A stretch of DNA of 64,000 nt from Streptomyces sp. CGMCC 4.7035. GTDB lineage: Bacteria > Actinomycetota > Actinomycetes > Streptomycetales > Streptomycetaceae. The stretch is taken from positions 6,551,001-6,615,000 of the forward strand of contig NZ_CP134053.1 in the NCBI RefSeq assembly GCF_031583065.1, read 5' to 3'. Both the position numbers and the translations under genes were made by a program. The notes beneath the pieces were generated by a model, which did not search any database, was not told the origin of the DNA, and saw only the letters and a list, made by a program, of their open reading frames with translations. Shown one piece after another: positions 42,799 through 54,257 of the stretch (within the stretch, counting starts at the first letter, position 1; the number at the start of each line of letters is the position of its first letter).

Positions 42799-43152
42799 AT
42801 GACCGAAAGCAACGCGCTCGACCCCGAGGACCGCAAGATCGTCACCCTGGCCCGTTCCGCGCGGGCCCGCAACGGCGTGCCCGAGGGAGCCGCCGTACGG
42901 GACGAGACCGGCCGTACGTATGTCGCCGGGACCGTTGCCCTTGAGTCGTTGAAGCTGAGCGCGTTGCAGACGGCGGTGGCGATGGCGGTGGCTTCGGGGG
43001 CGAGGTCGCTGGAGGCGGCGGCGGTCGTGACCGAGGCGGAGTCCGCCGCCGCGGAGGACCGGGCGGCGGTGCGGGATCTCGGGGGGCCCGAGACGCCGGT
43101 GCTGGTGGCTTCGCCCGACGGGGTTGTGCGGGTGACGGTCTCCGCGGGCTGA
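42799..43152 (+). CDS. Cytidine deaminase-like protein lacking zinc ligands
   Basis: This 117-residue protein has the length and strand/helix order of tetrameric cytidine deaminase (ARSARARNGVPEGAAVRDETG, TYVAGTVALESLKLSALQTA, RAAVRDLGGPETPVLVASPD). The zinc and catalytic residues are missing. The usual C-A-E reads S-A-L, and the P-C-x-x-C pair is absent. It is therefore a pseudoenzyme. Its place between MmcQ and era agrees with my memory of other streptomycetes, so it is probably maintained for a non-catalytic role. It is separated from MmcQ by 55 bases. Confidence 0.75.
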   Translation: MTESNALDPEDRKIVTLARSARARNGVPEGAAVRDETGRTYVAGTVALESLKLSALQTAVAMAVASGARSLEAAAVVTEAESAAAEDRAAVRDLGGPETPVLVASPDGVVRVTVSAG

Positions 43153-43533
43153 CGGCCCTGGGGGCTCTGCCCCCCAGCCCCCCGTTCGGCCTGCCGGCCT
43201 TGTCCCGGTCGCCGGACAGGCTTGATTCAAGCGCCGGACAGGCTTGATGTGCCTGCGTACGACTTCGGCCACTTTTCCTGACCCTCGAAGAATCCTGCCC
43301 GGTGTCTCTTGCAATCCCAAGGCCCCGGCGCATCAATGGAATCGCTAGTTCCGACGGACCGTCAGATATGCCGTCACGTGGCGTGCCGCACCCCGCCCGT
43401 GGACGGTCCGCGTACAGCCGCGCATCTCTCCGCACCCGTCACCGTGGTTCCGTGACGTCCCCGTGTGCGCGGCCCGGGATGGTCCGTTCGGTTGTCCCCA
43501 CATGGCAATTCCCGTACCAGGGAAGGGATTCCG
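43153..43533. other. Intergenic region with a repeated 17-base element
   Basis: No gene seen in 381 bases. CGCCGGACAGGCTTGAT occurs twice near 43212 and 43234, a sequence type I recognise as dispersed in Streptomyces intergenic DNA. It lies after a C-rich hairpin (CTGCCCCCCAGCCCCCC). The 3' part presumably carries the promoter of the secreted protein gene, with GGGAAGGGATT as its ribosome site. Confidence 0.45.
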
Positions 43534-44007
43534 ATGAGACGCAAGCGACTCGGCACGGGCACGGCGTTACTCGCGGCGGTCGCCGCGACCGGCCTGGCCC
43601 TCACGCAGACCGCGGCCGCCGTCACTCCCCAGTCGGCGACCATCACCGCCGACTGCGGCAGCTTCGGTGGCGGTGCGGCCACCCTCACGGCCACGCAGAG
43701 CGGCACCGCCGCCACCATCACCCTCACGTCCTCCGCCATCAAGGCGCCGCTCGCGCTGTCGAAGGACTCGATCACGTCCACGCTCACCATGGTGAAGGCG
43801 AGCGGCGGCACCACTGCCTTCACCGGCAAGAAGAACCCGGCCATGGCGGCCGGCGACCCCGTCACGGTCGGTCCGCTCAGCGGCACGGTGGCCTCCGGCG
43901 ACAGCCTGGAGGCGTACGGCGGCTCGCTGAAGATGACGGTCTTCGGGATCACCATCACCTGTACGGCGAAGGCGAAGCAGTCACCGGGCCCGTTCGTGTT
44001 CGACTGA
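43534..44007 (+). CDS. Small secreted protein
   Basis: This 157-residue protein has a signal peptide at residues 1-~29 (RRKRLGTGTALLAAVAATGL, cleavage near AAA-VTP). The mature part is Thr/Ser/Gly-rich and beta-strand-like (ATITADCGSFGGGAATLTAT) with two Cys that may form a disulfide. It has no recognised domain. It precedes two WxL/DUF916-like surface protein genes in the same direction, from which a strong terminator separates it. It may belong to the same cell-surface complex. Confidence 0.75.
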   Translation: MRRKRLGTGTALLAAVAATGLALTQTAAAVTPQSATITADCGSFGGGAATLTATQSGTAATITLTSSAIKAPLALSKDSITSTLTMVKASGGTTAFTGKKNPAMAAGDPVTVGPLSGTVASGDSLEAYGGSLKMTVFGITITCTAKAKQSPGPFVFD

Positions 44008-44056
44008 CCGGGAGTTCCATCGAACCCGTAGCACCGTAAGCCCGTGGCACCGTAAG

Positions 44057-44086
44057 CCGGTGCCGCCCGGACGCGGGCGGCACCGG
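44057..44086 (+). terminator. Perfect 13-bp hairpin terminator
   Basis: CCGGTGCCGCCCG and CGGGCGGCACCGG are perfect reverse complements separated by the four bases GACG. The hairpin lies about 50 bases after the secreted protein gene, so that gene is probably transcribed on its own. Confidence 0.8.
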
Positions 44087-44275
44087 TCCCCGAGGCAGTG
44101 GCCTGTCCCCGCGCTCCCGCCCCGGTCGGCGCTCCGCTTACCGGCACCCGACAAGAACTGACGGGCCGTCAGTCCATTTGTCGCATCTCCATTGACTTCT
44201 CACACAACCCGCACATCAATGGCCCCCTGTCGGCGCAGATGAGCCGCTGCGCCCACAACCTCACGAGGGGGCAAC

Positions 44276-45595
44276 ATGGCTTCCGGAACTCGAAGACGCC
44301 GCTGGGCCTCGGTGCTCGCGGTGACCGCCCTCGCGGTCGCCGGCGGGGGTGCGCTGGCCGGTCCGGCCGGCGCCGCCGCGCAGCAGGTGGACTTCGCCAC
44401 CCACTGCATCCCGCCCGCGATCGCGGGCATCCCACCGATCGACGGCACCACCAGCGCGAAGATCACCGTGGACAACGCCAGTCCCAAGGTCGGCGACACG
44501 GTCACCGTGACCTACACGGTGGTCACACCCGCCGCGAGCAACCCCACCGACCTCGCCCTGCCGGCCGACATCATGACGCCCACCGGCAAGGTCACCCTGG
44601 GCGGCGCCCAGACCGGGGACGTCACCGTCACCGGGCCCAAGAAGAACGACCCCGTTCCGGGCAAGGGCGCCTTCCCGTCGTTCAGCATGACCGGCACCTT
44701 CGCGGTCACCTCGCCCGGTGCCATCACGCTCTCGCCGGGCGACTACAACATCCACACCAGCTACATCCTCGAACTGGACACCCCCTGCACCGTCACCAAT
44801 CCGCCCGCGCCCGTCTCCGAGACGGTCACCGCGACGGACGCCACGCCGGTCAACAACCGGGCCATCACGCTCGGTTCGGCCTCCGGGAAGCCCGGTGACA
44901 GCGTCACCGTCAACGGCAGCAACTTCACCCCGGGCGCGACCGTGACCCTCGCGGGCCGGTCCGGCGCCGCCCAGACCACGGACACGGCGACCGTGACCGC
45001 GAACGCGCAGGGCGCCATCAGCGGCTCGCTCGTCGTCAACGACAAGACGACGACCGGTGTCGTGGCCTACGAGGGCGCCACCTGGAGCGACACGAAGGGA
45101 GCAGGTCCGGCCGCGTACGTCGTCATCGACGACACGCCCGCCCCGCCGAACAGCCAGAAGGTCACCACCACGGTGAAGGCGGGCACGCTGTCCATGGCGC
45201 AGGCGGGTGACTCCGTCCAGCTGAAGGAGGTCGACTTCGGCCAGGGCGGGGCCTCGAAGGGGGCCCTTCGGACGGTGACCGTCAAGGACTTCCGCGGCGG
45301 ACCCGCGGGCTGGTCCCTGACGGGCAAGGTCACCGACTTCACCGGCCCCGGCGCCAAGATCGCCGCGGACCGGCTGAGCTGGACTCCGGCCTGCGTCACC
45401 AAGGCGGGAAGCCCGAGCACCTGCCAGGCCGGTTCGGCGGGCACCGTGGGCAGTTCGGGAGCGACGCTCGCGTCCACCCCCAACGCGGCCCTCACGGGCG
45501 GTGAGTTCACCGTGGACGCCCAGCTGTCGCTGGACGTACCGGCGTTCACGCCGCCGGGCTCGTACTCCGGCGTCCTGACGCTCACTCTCTCCTGA
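44276..45595 (+). CDS. Secreted protein with WxL-like C-terminal domain
   Basis: This 439-residue exported protein has a twin-arginine-rich signal peptide at residues 1-~35 (RRRRWASVLAVTALAVAGGG). Two Ig-like beta domains follow (ITVDNASPKVGDTVTVTYTV; ITLGSASGKPGDSVTVNGSN). The C-terminal region has AGWSLTGKVTDFTG (W-S-L) and ends PPGSYSGVLTLTLS, as in WxL domains, which bind the cell wall in Gram-positives. A DUF916 protein encoded 95 bases downstream is the usual membrane partner of WxL proteins. The ATG follows CGAGGGGGCAAC. Confidence 0.78.
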   Translation: MASGTRRRRWASVLAVTALAVAGGGALAGPAGAAAQQVDFATHCIPPAIAGIPPIDGTTSAKITVDNASPKVGDTVTVTYTVVTPAASNPTDLALPADIMTPTGKVTLGGAQTGDVTVTGPKKNDPVPGKGAFPSFSMTGTFAVTSPGAITLSPGDYNIHTSYILELDTPCTVTNPPAPVSETVTATDATPVNNRAITLGSASGKPGDSVTVNGSNFTPGATVTLAGRSGAAQTTDTATVTANAQGAISGSLVVNDKTTTGVVAYEGATWSDTKGAGPAAYVVIDDTPAPPNSQKVTTTVKAGTLSMAQAGDSVQLKEVDFGQGGASKGALRTVTVKDFRGGPAGWSLTGKVTDFTGPGAKIAADRLSWTPACVTKAGSPSTCQAGSAGTVGSSGATLASTPNAALTGGEFTVDAQLSLDVPAFTPPGSYSGVLTLTLS

Positions 45596-45690
45596 CGGAC
45601 GATTCAGGCCGATTCACCGCACCGGTGGCCGGGCGCCCCGCACCGGGGTCCGCACCCGCCCGTCCGCCTCTCCCTTGGGGGTCCGCACCC

Positions 45691-48243
<2,553 letters not shown>

Positions 48244-48283
48244 TCCAACGGTGCGGGGGCTCGTCAGAGGGTCACCGGCGCGC

Positions 48284-48321
48284 GTTTCCTGTTGCGTACG
48301 GGTGTGTTTCGGTGACGTTTC
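48284..48321 (-). promoter_or_regulatory. GlnR binding site upstream of amtB
   Basis: On the minus strand the order is GAAAC-n6-GAAAC-n6-GTACG-n6-GAAAC, with pentamers at 48321, 48310, 48299 and 48288 exactly 11 bases apart. This matches the repeated a-site/b-site GlnR consensus (gTnAc-n6-GaAAc) that controls nitrogen genes in Streptomyces. Three of the pentamers are perfect GAAAC. Confidence 0.8.
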
Positions 48322-48410
48322 GTTGCGAGGGGGTTTCCGGAAGCTCACGGGTCGGGGTGCGGGCGGACGTCTGTACGGCGGGGCTCTGTGGATCAGGGAG
48401 AATGGGCGCC

Positions 48411-49361
48411 ATGAGCGTTCGTAGCAAGTCATCCGAGCCGTCCGAGGCCCCCCACCGCGCCGGCTTCGCCTGCTTCGTGGGCCGCCCCAACGCGGGCAAG
48501 TCCACCCTCACGAACGCTCTGGTCGGGCAGAAGGTGGCGATCACCGCGAACCAGCCGCAGACGACGCGGCACACGGTACGGGGGATCGTGCACCGGCCCG
48601 ACGCCCAGCTCATCCTGGTGGACACCCCCGGGCTGCACAAGCCGCGCACCCTGCTCGGCGAGCGCCTCAACGACGTCGTCCGTACGACCTGGGCCGAGGT
48701 CGACGTGATCGGCTTCTGTCTGCCGGCGAACGAGAAGCTGGGGCCCGGCGACCGCTTCATCGCGAAGGAACTGGCGTCGATCAAGAAGACGCCGAAGATC
48801 GCGATTGTCACGAAGACCGACCTCGTGGACAGCAAGAGGCTCGCCGAGCAGCTCATCGCGATCGACCAGCTGGGCAAGGAGCTGGGGTTCGAGTGGGCGC
48901 AGATCGTGCCGGTGTCTGCGGTCGGCGACAAGCAGGTCGACCTGCTGGCCGACCTGATCATCCCGCTCCTGCCGGAGGGCCCGGCCCTGTACCCCGAGGG
49001 CGACCTGACGGACGAGCCCGAGCAGGTCATGATCGCCGAGCTGATCCGTGAGGCCGCGCTGGAGGGCGTGCGCGACGAGCTGCCGCACTCCATCGCCGTC
49101 GTCGTCGAGGAGATGCTTCCGCGCGAGGACCGGCCGGCCGACCGGCCCCTCCTCGACATCCACGCCTTCGTCTACATCGAACGTCCCAGCCAGAAGGGCA
49201 TCATCATCGGCCCCAAGGGCAAGCGCCTGAAGGAGGTCGGCATCAAGTCCCGCAAGCAGATCGAGGCGCTGCTGGGTACGCCCGTGTTCCTCGATCTCCA
49301 TGTGAAGGTGGCGAAGGACTGGCAGCGGGACCCGAAGCAGCTGCGGCGGCTGGGCTTCTGA
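48411..49361 (+). CDS. era: GTPase Era
   Basis: The 316-residue GTPase assists 16S rRNA processing and 30S assembly. The N-terminal GTP-binding domain has G1 GRPNAGKSTL (residues ~24-33), G3 DTPGL and G4 TKTD. The C-terminal KH domain has SQKGIIIGPKGKRLKEVG. Start codons at 48402 and 48411 (ATG GGC GCC ATG) are both usable with the GGGAGA site. The latter gives the MSVRS start. It is close to ybeY and phoH, as is common for ribosome maturation genes. Confidence 0.95.
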   Translation: MSVRSKSSEPSEAPHRAGFACFVGRPNAGKSTLTNALVGQKVAITANQPQTTRHTVRGIVHRPDAQLILVDTPGLHKPRTLLGERLNDVVRTTWAEVDVIGFCLPANEKLGPGDRFIAKELASIKKTPKIAIVTKTDLVDSKRLAEQLIAIDQLGKELGFEWAQIVPVSAVGDKQVDLLADLIIPLLPEGPALYPEGDLTDEPEQVMIAELIREAALEGVRDELPHSIAVVVEEMLPREDRPADRPLLDIHAFVYIERPSQKGIIIGPKGKRLKEVGIKSRKQIEALLGTPVFLDLHVKVAKDWQRDPKQLRRLGF

Positions 49362-49379
49362 GGGGTTCTTCGCCCCCGC

Positions 49380-49610
49380 CGCCCCTACCCGTCCCATCCC
49401 CAGGGGCTCCGCCCCTTCGACCCCGCCGGGGGCTCCGCCCCCGGACCCCCAGCGGGGCTCCGCCCCTGCACCCCGCCGGGGCTCCGCCCCGGACCCCGCT
49501 CCTCAAACGCCGGAGGGGCTGATTTTTGGCCGACAGCGGGAGTCTGGGGGCGCACCCCCAGGTACGGGAAGGGTAAGGGCGGCGGGGGCGAAGCCGACCG
49601 GGCCGGGGCC
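49380..49610. repeat. Cluster of GC-rich dispersed palindromes after era
   Basis: GGGGCTCCGCCCC or close variants occurs at least four times between 49404 and 49500. It is followed by CTCAAACGCCGGAGGGGCTG and GGGGGCGCACCCCC. Such strings are scattered between genes in many Streptomyces genomes and can form terminator-like hairpins between the convergent era and kinase genes. There is no gene in this 258-base gap. Confidence 0.6.
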
Positions 49611-49619
49611 ACGCCCCCG

Positions 49620-50732
49620 TTAGGCCGTGCGGCGGAAGCCGATCGTCGGGACCGCCCGCCGGCGCGGCCACGGGGGAACCTCATCCTCCGGCAGCAGCCC
49701 CGCCAGGAACGCGTACCGCCGCAGCGCAGCCGGATCCTGGTCCTCGTACGACTGGACCGTCCGCCACCATCCCGCGATCTCGGACCACCCCGGCGCCGAC
49801 AGCGATCCGCCGAACTCCTGTACGGACAGCGCGGCCGTCAGACCCGCGAAGGCGAGCCGGTCCGCCAGCGGCCACTCGGCCAGCGTGCCGGTCACGAAAC
49901 CCGCCACGAAGACATCGCCCGCTCCCGTGGGATCCAGGGCCTCGACGGCGATCGCGGGCACGCTCGCGGTATCCCCGGTACGCCCGTCCACGGCGTACGC
50001 CCCCTCCGCACCGAGGGTGACGACGGCCAGCGGCACAGACTCGGCGAGCCGGTGCGCGGCGGTGCGCGGGCAGTCGGTGCGCGTGTACCGCATGGCCTCC
50101 TCGGCGTTCGGCAGGAACGCCTCGCAGTGTTCGAGATCGGCGAGCCCCGCCAGATCCCACGCGCCGGTGTCGTCCCAGCCGACATCGGCGAAGATGCGGG
50201 TGCCGCGCCCCGCGGCCTCGGCGATCCAGGGGGCACGCTTTCCGGGGATCAACGAGGCCACGGCCGCCCGCGCCCGGGGCGGGCAGTCGGGGGCGGGCTC
50301 CTCCGGCGGCGGCTCGTGGCCGTGGGAGACCATGGTCCGCTCCCCCTCGTACGCCATGGACACGGTGACGGGCGAGTGCCAGCCGGGAACCGTGCGCGAG
50401 GGCGAGAGGTCGATGCCCTCGCCCTGTTCCAGGGCGTCCCAGCAGTACTCGCCGTAGTGGTCGTCACCGAAGGCCGCCGCCAGCGAGGTCTTCAGGCCGA
50501 GGCGGGCCAGCGCGGTGGCCATGTTGGCGACGCCGCCGGGGCTCGACCCCATCCCGCGCGCCCAGGACTCGGTCCCGCGCACCGGGGCGGAGTCGAGCCC
50601 GGTGAAGATGATGTCGAGGAAGACCGTCCCCGTGAGGTAGACGTCCCACGGCGGGTCCCCGGGCACACGCAGGGCGGCCAGAGGGTCGACATGGGCCTGG
50701 TGGTGCGGCCCCTCTCCGATGGACGCGGTCAC
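49620..50732 (-). CDS. PfkB-family carbohydrate kinase
   Basis: This 370-residue kinase of the ribokinase/PfkB superfamily has N-terminal VYLTGTVFLDIIFTGLD and the substrate-binding GMGSSPGGVANMATALARLG. The C-terminal signature is ALDPTGAGDVFVAGFVTGTL with catalytic Asp in GAGD. The sugar substrate cannot be told from sequence. The GTG start follows AGGGAGCC. It lies 111 bases downstream of the glucarate dehydratase gene on the same strand, so it could act in sugar-acid metabolism, for example on 2-keto-3-deoxy acids, but it may also be independent. Confidence 0.88.
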   Translation of the reverse strand: MTASIGEGPHHQAHVDPLAALRVPGDPPWDVYLTGTVFLDIIFTGLDSAPVRGTESWARGMGSSPGGVANMATALARLGLKTSLAAAFGDDHYGEYCWDALEQGEGIDLSPSRTVPGWHSPVTVSMAYEGERTMVSHGHEPPPEEPAPDCPPRARAAVASLIPGKRAPWIAEAAGRGTRIFADVGWDDTGAWDLAGLADLEHCEAFLPNAEEAMRYTRTDCPRTAAHRLAESVPLAVVTLGAEGAYAVDGRTGDTASVPAIAVEALDPTGAGDVFVAGFVTGTLAEWPLADRLAFAGLTAALSVQEFGGSLSAPGWSEIAGWWRTVQSYEDQDPAALRRYAFLAGLLPEDEVPPWPRRRAVPTIGFRRTA

Positions 50733-50843
50733 GGTTGGCTCCCTGGCATCGTGCGGATCCAGCCAGTGTGCACCAACCGTCCCGTTGTGCGGCGCCGGTG
50801 GCGCCGCACCCGCCGTTCGCTCCCCGCGCGGAACCGCCCGCCG

Positions 50844-52151
50844 CTACCAGCGGGGCATCACCGGTGCGACCCACCCGGGGTCCGCGACGCGCATCGCCGC
50901 GTCGTCGTCGCGGTCGCGCAACGTGCCGTCGTCATCGAGCCATCGCCGGTGGAGGGCGGCCAGCTTGTCGCGGTCCAGGGTGACGCCGAGCCCCGGTGCG
51001 TCCGGGACCGCGATCCTGCCGCCCTCGAAGGCGATGCGCTCGGTGAGAACGTCCTCGGACTGCCAGGGGTAGTGGGTGTCGCAGGCGTGGTGGAGGTTCG
51101 GCACGGTCGAGGCGACGTGGGTCATCGCGGCGAGGGAGATACCGAGGTGCGTGTTGGAGTGCATGGACACCCCGACCCCGAACGTGCGGCAGACGGCCGC
51201 GAGTTCACGCGTGTTGCGCAGCCCGCCCCAGTAGTGGTGGTCGGAGAGCACCACCTGGACGGCGCCGCGCGTGAACGCCTCCTGGATCTCCGCGAACGTG
51301 GTCACGCACATGTTGGTGGCGAGCGGCACGTCGGTCTTCGCGGCGACCTCCGCCATGGCGGGCGTGCCGAGCGCGGGGTCCTCCAGGTATTCGAGGACGT
51401 CGCCCAGCTCCCGGGCCACCCTCAGCGAGGTCTCCACGGACCAGGCGCCGTTCGGGTCAAGACGCAGCGGATGCCCGGGAAAGGCCTCGGCGAGGGCGCG
51501 GATCGCGGCGATCTCCTCGTCCGGTGGGAAGACCCCGCCCTTGAGCTTGAAGGAGGTGAAGCCGTACCGCTCCTTGAACGTCAGTGCCTGCGCGACGACG
51601 CCGGCCGGGTCGAGGGCGGCGCCCCAGTCGTCCTTCTCGCCCACCACGCCCTCGGGGTGGTCGGCCCACTTGTAGAAGAGGTACGCGCTGTACTCGACCG
51701 CGTCCCGCACCTTGCCGCCGAGCAGCGCGTGCACGGGCAGACCGAGCGCCTTGCCGAGGGCGTCGAGGCAGGCGACCTCGAAGGCGGAGACCACGGACAG
51801 GCGCAGCTTGTCGGCGGTCTGGACGCCGCGCAGTCCGCCCACGTCGACCTGGTCGTGGACCCGGGAACGGTCGACGGCGACCTCGTCGGCGACGGTGAAC
51901 AGTCCGTTCAGATCGGTGAGCCGACGGTCGATCAGCTTGGCGGCGAAGGGGCGGGCCAGCTCCAGGTACTTGGTGTCGCCGTACGTCTCGCCCACCCCCG
52001 TGGTCCCGTCGGCCGTCACCACCTCCACGATCAGCCGGGGCGTGTACGGCTGGTGGACGCCCTGCGTGTTGAGCAGCGGCGGATCGGCGATCAGGATCGG
52101 GGTCAGGCGTACCTCGGCGATGGTCAGGTCACGAGAGGTCTCGGCGGTCAC
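50844..52151 (-). CDS. gudD: Glucarate dehydratase (enolase superfamily)
   Basis: This 435-residue enzyme of the mandelate-racemase/GlucD group converts D-glucarate to 5-dehydro-4-deoxy-D-glucarate. Catalytic and metal residues are readable: Lys pair in FTSFKLKGG, Asp in LRLDPNGAW, Glu in YLEDPALG, Asn in PLATNMCVT, and the His in SMHSNTHLG. LNTQGVHQPYTPRLIVEV is the capping domain. The GTG start overlaps the stop of the upstream dehydratase gene by GTGA. Together they form the first two steps of glucarate breakdown. Confidence 0.93.
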   Translation of the reverse strand: MTAETSRDLTIAEVRLTPILIADPPLLNTQGVHQPYTPRLIVEVVTADGTTGVGETYGDTKYLELARPFAAKLIDRRLTDLNGLFTVADEVAVDRSRVHDQVDVGGLRGVQTADKLRLSVVSAFEVACLDALGKALGLPVHALLGGKVRDAVEYSAYLFYKWADHPEGVVGEKDDWGAALDPAGVVAQALTFKERYGFTSFKLKGGVFPPDEEIAAIRALAEAFPGHPLRLDPNGAWSVETSLRVARELGDVLEYLEDPALGTPAMAEVAAKTDVPLATNMCVTTFAEIQEAFTRGAVQVVLSDHHYWGGLRNTRELAAVCRTFGVGVSMHSNTHLGISLAAMTHVASTVPNLHHACDTHYPWQSEDVLTERIAFEGGRIAVPDAPGLGVTLDRDKLAALHRRWLDDDGTLRDRDDDAAMRVADPGWVAPVMPRW

Positions 52152-53119
52152 AGGGCGGCTCCTACGAGGTCGAGTCCGGCGGTCAGAAGGGTCCTCAGGT
52201 CGGCCAGGTCGGCGGGCGAGGGGTCGGTGAGCGGGGCGCGTACGGGTCCCACCGGGCGGCCGCGCAGCCGGGCCGCCGCCTTGACCAGCGACACGGCGTA
52301 TCCGGGCACCCGGTCGCGGATCGCGACGAGCGGCACGTAGAAGTCGCGCAGCAGCTTCTCCACCGTGCCGTCGTCGCCGTCGCGCAGCGCGGTGAAGAAG
52401 GCGTTCGCGATCTCGGGTGCGAAGGCGTGGACGGCGGAGGAGTAGGCGGGGACGCCGACGGCGGCGTATGCGCGGGCCTGGATCTCGGCGGTGGCGGCGC
52501 CGTTGAAGAACAGGAAGCCCTCCGGTGCGGCAAGGGTCAGCCGTTGCAGCCGGTCGAGGTCACTGTGGCCGTCCTTGAGGCCGATGACGCCGGGGATCGC
52601 GGTGATGCGCCGGAACGCCTCGGCACCGAAGGCGACCTGGCCGCGCTGGTAGGCGATGAGCGGGAGCCTGGTGCGGGCGGCGATGTGCTCCAGCTGGGCG
52701 ACGAGCCCGTCCTGCGGGGCGGCTACGAGGTAGTGCGGCAGGACCAGCAGCGCGTCGGCACCGGCCTCCTCGGCGATCCGCGCGAACCGTACGGCCTGCG
52801 CCCAGCCGTATCCGATACCGGCGACGACGGGCACCCTGCCTCCGGCGGCCTCCACCGCGGCGGCGACGACCTGCCCGTACTCCGCCTCGTCCAGGGAGAA
52901 GAACTCGCCGGTGCCGCAGGCGGGGAAGACGGCGCCGGGCGCGGTGGCGAGCTGTGCCGTGATGTGGGCGCGGAAGCCGTCGAGGTCGAGGGAACCGTCC
53001 TCGCGGAAGCTGGTGAGCGGGAAGGAGAGCACCCCCTGCGCCATGCCGTCCCTCAGCCTGCGCGCCACGCCCTCCGTGTCGGTCTCCGTCTCCGTGTCCC
53101 TCTTCGTGCCGCCACCCAT
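52148..53119 (-). CDS. kdgD: 5-dehydro-4-deoxyglucarate dehydratase
   Basis: This 323-residue member of the DapA/NAL aldolase superfamily dehydrates and decarboxylates 5-dehydro-4-deoxyglucarate to 2-oxoglutarate semialdehyde. The Schiff-base Lys is in GVIGLKDGHSDLDRL and the partner Tyr in LPLIAYQRGQ. FPACGTGEFFSLDEAEYG is the KdgD form of the family's GTTGE motif. The semialdehyde dehydrogenase needed next is not in the window. The N-terminal ~20 residues (KRDTETETDTE) are low-complexity. It is the first gene of the operon and divergent from an IclR regulator. Confidence 0.93.
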   Translation of the reverse strand: MGGGTKRDTETETDTEGVARRLRDGMAQGVLSFPLTSFREDGSLDLDGFRAHITAQLATAPGAVFPACGTGEFFSLDEAEYGQVVAAAVEAAGGRVPVVAGIGYGWAQAVRFARIAEEAGADALLVLPHYLVAAPQDGLVAQLEHIAARTRLPLIAYQRGQVAFGAEAFRRITAIPGVIGLKDGHSDLDRLQRLTLAAPEGFLFFNGAATAEIQARAYAAVGVPAYSSAVHAFAPEIANAFFTALRDGDDGTVEKLLRDFYVPLVAIRDRVPGYAVSLVKAAARLRGRPVGPVRAPLTDPSPADLADLRTLLTAGLDLVGAAL

Positions 53120-53144
53120 CGGCTCTTATCTCCCCATGTAGACG

Positions 53145-53175
53145 CTATCCATATATGAAGATGAAGATTAGATAG
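53145..53175. promoter_or_regulatory. Candidate IclR operator between kdgD and its regulator
   Basis: An AT-rich island in otherwise GC-rich DNA. TCCATATATGAA at 53148-53159 has a perfect CATATATG core, and CTATC (53145-53149) is the inverted partner of GATAG (53171-53175). The site lies 26-56 bases upstream of the kdgD start, a good place for repression released by a sugar acid. Confidence 0.55.
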
Positions 53176-53246
53176 GCGAATCCGGGCCGTCAATGGCCTC
53201 GCACCTACCGGGTACCGTCCTCCCCCGCCCCGATTACGATCGGCGC

Positions 53247-54029
53247 ATGTCAGACACAGGGGGCGTCCGCGAGGTGAAGTCCGCCGCGCGCACGGTCGAG
53301 CTGCTTGAGGTGCTCGCCGCGCGGGGCGACCGGCCGGCACGCCTACAGGAGCTCGCGGACCAGCTCGGGGTTCCGCGCAGCTCGATGTACGCCCTGCTCC
53401 AGACCCTGATCTCACGGGGCTGGGTGCGTACGGACGTCACGGGCTCGCTCTACGGCATCGGCATCCACGCCCTACTGACGGGCACGAGCTATCTGGACTC
53501 CGACCCGTGCGTCCGCGTCGTACGCCCGTACCTCGACGAGGCGTCGGACGCACTCGGCGAGACGATCCACATGGGGCGGCTCGACGGCACGGACGTGGCG
53601 TATCTGGCGACGCGCGAGTCGCACGAATACCTGCGCACCATCAGCCGGGTGGGCCGGCGCCTGCCCGCGCACGCGGGCGCGCTCGGCAAGGCGCTGCTGG
53701 CGGAACGGCCCGACGAGGCGCTGCCGGAGGGCCCGTACGAGGCGCTCACCCCGAACACGCGCACGACCCGCGAGGCCCTGGCGGCCGACCTGGCGGCCAC
53801 GCGCGAGCGCGGCCATGCCATCGACCGCGAGGAGAGCGTCGCCGGCATCGTCGGCTTCGGCTTCGCCCTCCGTTACGACACCCCGGCCCAGGACGCGATC
53901 AGCTGCTCGGTGCCGATGGCCCGGCTGACGCCGGGTCATGAGGAGCGGATCGTGGCGGTGATGCGGGAGGTCCGGGCCAGGATCGAGGGGATCGCACCGG
54001 CCGGCGCGGGCGCGCCGCACTGGCGCTGA
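53247..54029 (+). CDS. IclR-family regulator of glucarate genes
   Basis: This 260-residue regulator has an N-terminal winged helix-turn-helix at ~8-70 (SAARTVELLEVLAARGDRPA and LQELADQLGVPRSSMYALLQ). The C-terminal IclR effector domain (GETIHMGRLDGTDVAYLATR, LPAHAGALGKALLAERPDEA, GFGFALRYDTPAQDAISCSV) includes the conserved Cys of the family. The ATG at 53247 lies 7 bases after TACGAT, a good -10 box, so the mRNA may be leaderless. Divergence from kdgD-gudD points to glucarate or its breakdown product as the ligand. Confidence 0.9.
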   Translation: MSDTGGVREVKSAARTVELLEVLAARGDRPARLQELADQLGVPRSSMYALLQTLISRGWVRTDVTGSLYGIGIHALLTGTSYLDSDPCVRVVRPYLDEASDALGETIHMGRLDGTDVAYLATRESHEYLRTISRVGRRLPAHAGALGKALLAERPDEALPEGPYEALTPNTRTTREALAADLAATRERGHAIDREESVAGIVGFGFALRYDTPAQDAISCSVPMARLTPGHEERIVAVMREVRARIEGIAPAGAGAPHWR

Positions 54030-54257
54030 GACGGACCCTCGAAGGCGGCGAGGGGCGGCGGAGGACGGCGGGCCACCCGAAGGCCGTCACTTCTACCCGG
54101 CCTCACGACTCTCAAACCGCCGCATGACCCAGATCACACACCCTTCGCTTCTTCTCTCCTCGCGCGCTTGATACAAATTGCCCGCGCGTTCCTGTCGGTC
54201 GACGGACGGCGCCCCCTTTTTTTCTGAGCCGCCCTTTCCGCACGCCCTGGAACGCCC

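Noticed and set aside
42799..43152. Active cytidine deaminase
   Set aside because: The zinc-binding CAE and PCxxC motifs are absent.
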